Shown here: positions 40,864-44,283 of the stretch, piece by piece | Layout of the letters: each line of letters begins with the position of its first letter | Position numbering within the stretch: position 1 is the first letter of the stretch | Source of the DNA: Nonomuraea indica | GTDB taxonomy: Bacteria > Actinomycetota > Actinomycetes > Streptosporangiales > Streptosporangiaceae | DNA: 44,283 nucleotides | Reading direction: 5' to 3' | Assembly: GCF_002850745.1 (NCBI RefSeq) | Contig: NZ_KZ559466.1 | Coordinates: 296,892-341,174, forward strand | The notes under the pieces: model-generated | The model's input: only the letters and a program-made list of their open reading frames with translations | What the model was told of the DNA's origin: nothing | Database searches by the model: none | Position numbers and translations under genes: made by a program

Positions 40864-43686
40864 TCACTGTCCCGCGCGTGTCCGCGCTGGAGGCGCGGCC
40901 GAACCGGTCGGCGGGATCTTCCTGCTCTTGATGGCGAACGTCATCACATCCTTGAACACGGGCGCGGCGACCTGCCCGCCGAAGTGACCGTTCTTCGGGT
41001 TCTGCAGCACCGAGAGCACCACCAGGCGGGGCGCGTCGGCGGGGCTGAAGCCCGCGAAGGAGGCCGTGTAGCCGTCGTAACGGCCGAGTTGCTGATCGTA
41101 GCGGTCGGCGGTGCCGGTCTTGCCCGCGACCCGGTAACCGGGGATGGCGGCCAGCTCGCCGGTGCCCTGCGCGCTCACGGCGGACTCCAGCATGGTCGTG
41201 ATCTCCTTGGCGGTCTTCTCGCTCACCACCCTGGTCTGCTTACCGGGAGGCGCCGGGACGAACCTGCCGCCCGTGTCGGTGGTGCCCGCCACCAGCTGCG
41301 GCTCCACCTTGACCCCGCCGTTGGCGATGGTCTGGTAGACGCTGGCCATCTGCAGCGCCGTCACCGACACGCCCTGGCCGTAGGCGACCGTGCAGCTCTG
41401 GCTGCCCGACCAGCCCTTGTGGTCGGGCAGCAGCCCGGCTCCCGCGCCGGGCACGCCGCCGCCCGGCCGGCTGCCGAAGCCGAACGCCCTCAGCATCTCG
41501 TACAGCTTCGCGTCGCCGATCTTGCGCGCGGCCATGATGGTGGCGACGTTGCTGGACTGCGCCATCGCCTCCTGGAACGTCATGGCCTGCGGCGGGTGCG
41601 GGTGGGCGTCGCGCAGGGTCCGGTCGGCGCACCGGATGTTGTCCTTCACGTGGAAGACCGTGCCGGGCGTGACCGCGCCCGCCTCCAGCGCCGCCGCGGC
41701 GGTGATCACCTTGTTGGTGCTGCCCGGCTCGAACACGTCGGAGGCTGCGCGGTTGATGTACAGGTCGGGGGACGAGCGGCGCCAGTTGTCCAGGTCGAGC
41801 TCCGGGGCGTTGGCCATGGCGAGGATCTGGGCCGTGCGCACGTCCATGACGATGACGGTGCCGCTGCTCGCGCCCGACTTCTCGACCTGCTCGGCGAGGG
41901 TGCGCTGGGCCGCCCACTGGATGTCGCGGTCGATGGTCAGCCGCACGTCGCGGCCGTCGACGGGGGCGGTGCGCTGGCTGCTGGTCATGGGGATGCGCTG
42001 CCCGTCGCGGCCGGTCTCGGCGCGCAGCTCGCCGTCACGGCCGGCCAGCAGGGAGTTGCGGGCGGCCTCGATGCCGCCGAGCCCCTTGCCCTCGTCGCCG
42101 ACGAACCCGATGAGGCTGCCCGCCAGGTCGCCGCCCGGGTAGAGGCGGCGGTAGGTCCTCTTCTCGGTCAGCGCCGGCACGCCCGCCTTGAGCAGGCGGT
42201 CGGCCACGACCGGGTCGACGTCCCTGGCCAGCAGCTGGTAGCGGGTGTCGACCCTGGCGAGCTTGGCGGTCATCTCCTGCTCGGGCTTGCCGAGGTGGCG
42301 GGCCAGGACGGCCGCGACCTTGGGCCGGACGTCGGCGGGCACCTTGCTGGGGTCGATGGCGACCTCGCGTGCCTCGACGGTCACGGCCAGGGCGTGGCCG
42401 CCGGCGTCGGTGATCGTGCCGCGCTTGGCCGGGATGACCTCCTTGTGCAGGCGCTGGCCGGCGGCGGCCGCCTCGTAGACCTTGGAGTCGAGGCCCTGCA
42501 TCTGGATGAGCCGGCCGGCGAAGATCGACAGGATGAAGGTCATGCCGATCAGCCCGATGTTGATGCGCCGCCGGGGGTTGCCGAGGCGCAGCACGAGGGG
42601 CGGCTTGGGCGGGCGCGGGGGCGCCGGGGGCCTGCGGGGCGGCCGGGGGCCGTCGCCGCCGCGCCCCGGCCGGCGCTCGTCGCCGTCCGGCCACGGGCGC
42701 CAGGCGTTCCAGCCGCGGCGGGCGCCGTCCCGCGGCTCCCACCCCTCCCGTGCCCGGCCGGCCGCCTCATCCGACCGCGTACGGCCATCACGGGCCCGGC
42801 CGGCCGCCTCATCCGACCGCGTACGGCCATCACGGGCCCGGTTGGACGCCTCATCCGACCGCGCACGACCGTCGCGAGCCCGGCCGGACGTCTCGCCGGA
42901 CCTGGTGCGGGAGGAGGCGGACTCCGACCGCAGGCGGTTGTCACGGGCGCGGCCGGAGGCGGCGGCGGGTGCGGCGCGGGTGCGGCCGCGCCCGTCGTCC
43001 TGGCCGGGGCGGGCACGGGGGGCGTCGGCGTCCTCCCGCGGGGCACGCTCGCGCCCGCGGTCGTGCCCGTCCTGCCGCGCCCGGCCGCGTGCGCGCTCGT
43101 CGCCGGCCTGCGGGAGGCGCGCCCCCGCCCGGCCGGTCTCACCGCTCCTGCGGGCGCCCTCGGCCCCGTCGTGGCGCGCGCGCCCGCCGGGGCGGGGGCC
43201 GTCGCCGTCCTCCGCCCCCCGCCCGCCCGCCGGCTCGTCCCCCGTGCGCGACCGCCGCCGGGCGGTCCCGGCGGGGTCGTCCGCACCGCGCGGCCGCCGT
43301 CCGGCGCCCTCCGCCTGCTCGTCACCCGTACGCGACCGCCGTCCGGCACCCGCCGGCTCGTCACCGGCGCGGGGTCGCCGGGTGCCGCCGCGTGGCTCGT
43401 CGTCGCCGGGGTGCCCGCCCGCGTCGTCCCGTGGCGGGCGCAGACGCCGGGCGTCGGCCGCGGGCCCGCTGCCGAAGGGCAGGTCGAACGGGTCGGGCTG
43501 CTTCCTCGGGTTGCGCGGCTCGCGCCGCTCGTCGGGCGACGGCCGTCCCGTCCCCTCCGAGCGCGCCGAGCCGCCCTGCCGCCCGGGACCGCCCGGCCGA
43601 CGACGAACGGCGCCGGCCCCTCCCTGAGAGCCGGCGCCGCCAGCGCCGCGGCCGGGCCCCTGGCCCTTGCCGCCTGTCTCCCTCAC
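40864..43686 (-). CDS. ftsI: Septal transpeptidase FtsI (PBP) with a 374-residue cytoplasmic tail
   Basis: 940 residues, against about 650-680 for other actinobacterial FtsI. The GTG start overlaps the ftsL stop (GTGA). Residues 1 to about 374 are a basic, Arg/Gly/Asp/Pro-rich disordered region with 14-residue repeats (RARDGRTRSDEAAG, seen as 42-bp repeats at 42753-42920). A single membrane span (about 375-396), the non-catalytic PBP dimer domain (KRGTITDAGGHALAVTVEA), and the transpeptidase domain follow: FEPGSTNKV (catalytic Ser near 656), QSSNVATI and AGKTGTADRY. It crosslinks septal peptidoglycan with FtsW. The tail is in-frame and in codon use like the rest, so it does not look like an annotation error. 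Confidence 0.95.
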   Translation of the reverse strand: MRETGGKGQGPGRGAGGAGSQGGAGAVRRRPGGPGRQGGSARSEGTGRPSPDERREPRNPRKQPDPFDLPFGSGPAADARRLRPPRDDAGGHPGDDEPRGGTRRPRAGDEPAGAGRRSRTGDEQAEGAGRRPRGADDPAGTARRRSRTGDEPAGGRGAEDGDGPRPGGRARHDGAEGARRSGETGRAGARLPQAGDERARGRARQDGHDRGRERAPREDADAPRARPGQDDGRGRTRAAPAAASGRARDNRLRSESASSRTRSGETSGRARDGRARSDEASNRARDGRTRSDEAAGRARDGRTRSDEAAGRAREGWEPRDGARRGWNAWRPWPDGDERRPGRGGDGPRPPRRPPAPPRPPKPPLVLRLGNPRRRINIGLIGMTFILSIFAGRLIQMQGLDSKVYEAAAAGQRLHKEVIPAKRGTITDAGGHALAVTVEAREVAIDPSKVPADVRPKVAAVLARHLGKPEQEMTAKLARVDTRYQLLARDVDPVVADRLLKAGVPALTEKRTYRRLYPGGDLAGSLIGFVGDEGKGLGGIEAARNSLLAGRDGELRAETGRDGQRIPMTSSQRTAPVDGRDVRLTIDRDIQWAAQRTLAEQVEKSGASSGTVIVMDVRTAQILAMANAPELDLDNWRRSSPDLYINRAASDVFEPGSTNKVITAAAALEAGAVTPGTVFHVKDNIRCADRTLRDAHPHPPQAMTFQEAMAQSSNVATIMAARKIGDAKLYEMLRAFGFGSRPGGGVPGAGAGLLPDHKGWSGSQSCTVAYGQGVSVTALQMASVYQTIANGGVKVEPQLVAGTTDTGGRFVPAPPGKQTRVVSEKTAKEITTMLESAVSAQGTGELAAIPGYRVAGKTGTADRYDQQLGRYDGYTASFAGFSPADAPRLVVLSVLQNPKNGHFGGQVAAPVFKDVMTFAIKSRKIPPTGSAAPPARTRAGQ
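42753..42920. repeat. 42-bp tandem repeat in ftsI
   Basis: Four units, the first two identical over 42 bases (starting 42753 and 42795), the next two diverged. Encodes the RARDGRTRSDEAAG unit on the minus strand. Confidence 0.85.
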
Positions 43687-44283
43687 CGCGTCCGGCCCAC
43701 CGCACCGGACTCCGTGCCGGAGTCCGCGCCGGCCTCGGCGCCGGACCGCGCACCGGTCTCGGTCCCCGTCGTGGCGCCCACCTCAGCGCCGGTCTCGGCA
43801 CCGGTGCCGGTGCCGGTGCCGGTGCCGGTCGTGGCGCCGGTCTCGGCACCGGGCCGCGGGCCCGGGTCCGCACCGCGCCGCGGGCCGGGCTCGGCGCTCT
43901 TGCCGGGCAGCGGCGCGTCGTCGTCGACAGGCAGCGGGTTGATGCCCGTGTCGCGGGTCAGACCCTGCTGCTCGGCCTGCGTGGCGATGGCGTCGGGCTG
44001 GGTCGCCCGCTCGTTCTCCTGGCGCAGGTAGTCGTTGTGCCGGCGCGCGTTGGCGATGTCCTCGCGAAGCTCGCCGGCGGTGATCGAGTCGCGCGCGAGC
44101 ACGGTGTTGAGCAGCAGCAGGCTCATCAGACCACCGCACAGCAGCCCGACGACGAGCAGCACGAACGGCGCCCGCTGGCGTCGCCGCGCGGGCCGGCGCT
44201 GCGCCGCCGGACGGGGGGCGCGCAGCCGGGCGTCGCCGGTCCCGCCGCGGGCGGCGGTGTCGGCGGCGGGGCTCGGCGGCGGC
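43683..44283 (-). CDS. ftsL: FtsL-like cell division protein with a Thr/Gly/Ala tail (5' end beyond the window)
   Basis: 200 residues are visible; the frame stays open to the right edge, so the N-terminus is cut. A basic cytoplasmic stretch (RPAAQRRPARRRQRAP) precedes one membrane span (FVLLVVGLLCGGLMSLLLLN), then a short helical extracytoplasmic segment (LREDIANARRHNDYLRQENERATQPDAIATQAEQQGL), matching FtsL in size and place. A tail of about 95 residues follows, ending in alternating Thr/Gly/Ala/Glu units. Its DNA has CCGGTG hexamers repeated near 43800-43829. FtsL, with a DivIC partner, activates FtsW/FtsI. Coupled to ftsI by a 4-base overlap. Confidence 0.85.
   Translation of the reverse strand, partial: PPPSPAADTAARGGTGDARLRAPRPAAQRRPARRRQRAPFVLLVVGLLCGGLMSLLLLNTVLARDSITAGELREDIANARRHNDYLRQENERATQPDAIATQAEQQGLTRDTGINPLPVDDDAPLPGKSAEPGPRRGADPGPRPGAETGATTGTGTGTGTGAETGAEVGATTGTETGARSGAEAGADSGTESGAVGRTR
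43800..43829. repeat. CCGGTG hexamer array in ftsL
   Basis: Five consecutive CCGGTG/CCGGTC hexamers within the tail-coding part of ftsL, encoding alternating Thr-Gly on the minus strand. Likely prone to length change by slippage. Confidence 0.8.

Noticed and set aside
42753..42920. 42-bp direct repeats considered as a CRISPR array
   Set aside because: No spacers between the repeats, they are in frame within ftsI, and no cas genes are present.
40699..44031. A 1110-codon plus-strand open frame opposite ftsI and murE
   Set aside because: Antisense to recognised ftsI; composition artefact of high GC.
1..44283. tRNA or rRNA genes, insertion sequences, prophage or a biosynthetic gene cluster
   Set aside because: No cloverleaf-like sequence, transposase, integrase, phage structural gene or assembly-line enzyme was found on reading both strands.

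Overview
The window is chromosomal DNA of a very GC-rich (roughly 73 %) actinomycete. Long overlapping open frames, GTG/TTG starts, a type-2 IleRS behind an actinobacterial T-box, DivIVA/Wag31 and SepF beside ftsZ, and murC kept between murG and ftsQ all point to an actinomycete. A member of the Streptosporangiales is my best guess, from gene order only. It reads as a vertically inherited core segment (dnaE, ileS, division and cell-wall cluster) with accessory islands. I see no tRNA, rRNA, insertion sequence, prophage or CRISPR array.

Left part (1-8.4 kb): an amidase running off the left edge and a MarR regulator (minus strand) lie divergent from a secreted SMP-30-like beta-propeller protein, with a two-dyad operator between them. 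A perfect hairpin separates this block from dnaE (DNA polymerase III alpha, minus). Upstream of dnaE is a degenerate DAHP-synthase-like domain fused to a chorismate mutase. It is preceded by what looks like a complete transcription attenuator: an 18-residue leader peptide containing Tyr and Phe, internal pairing segments, and a strong terminator.

Middle part (8.4-15.6 kb): six tightly spaced plus-strand genes look like one operon: Ser/Thr kinase, paralogous Ser/Thr kinase, AraC regulator, AzlC, AzlD, and a third Ser/Thr kinase. The first two kinases share an extracytoplasmic C-terminal domain; none has PASTA repeats. Facing them is the minus-strand set dksA/traR-like, lspA, rluA/rluD-type. 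The two convergent stop codons sit inside one hairpin.

Region 17.5-23.5 kb: ileS (plus) lies behind a T-box riboswitch with an ATC specifier, and the enzyme carries a swapped GVHH signature instead of HxGH. A 17-bp hairpin separates it from a short UvrA-like ABC ATPase (minus).

Right part (23.7 kb to end, all minus): the dcw cluster. Read in transcription order from the right edge: ftsL (partial), ftsI, murE, murF, mraY, murD, ftsW, murG, murC, ftsQ, ftsZ, yggS-type, sepF, yggT, divIVA, then an unrecognised 782-residue membrane protein with a His/Cys mini-domain at each end of a long disordered linker. Most mur/fts junctions overlap by 4 bases. ftsZ has its own promoter region after a hairpin behind ftsQ. 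pgeF, usually found between ftsZ and yggS, is absent. Several division proteins (FtsI N-terminus, FtsL C-terminus, FtsZ linker, DivIVA, the 782-residue protein) carry long repetitive low-complexity extensions.
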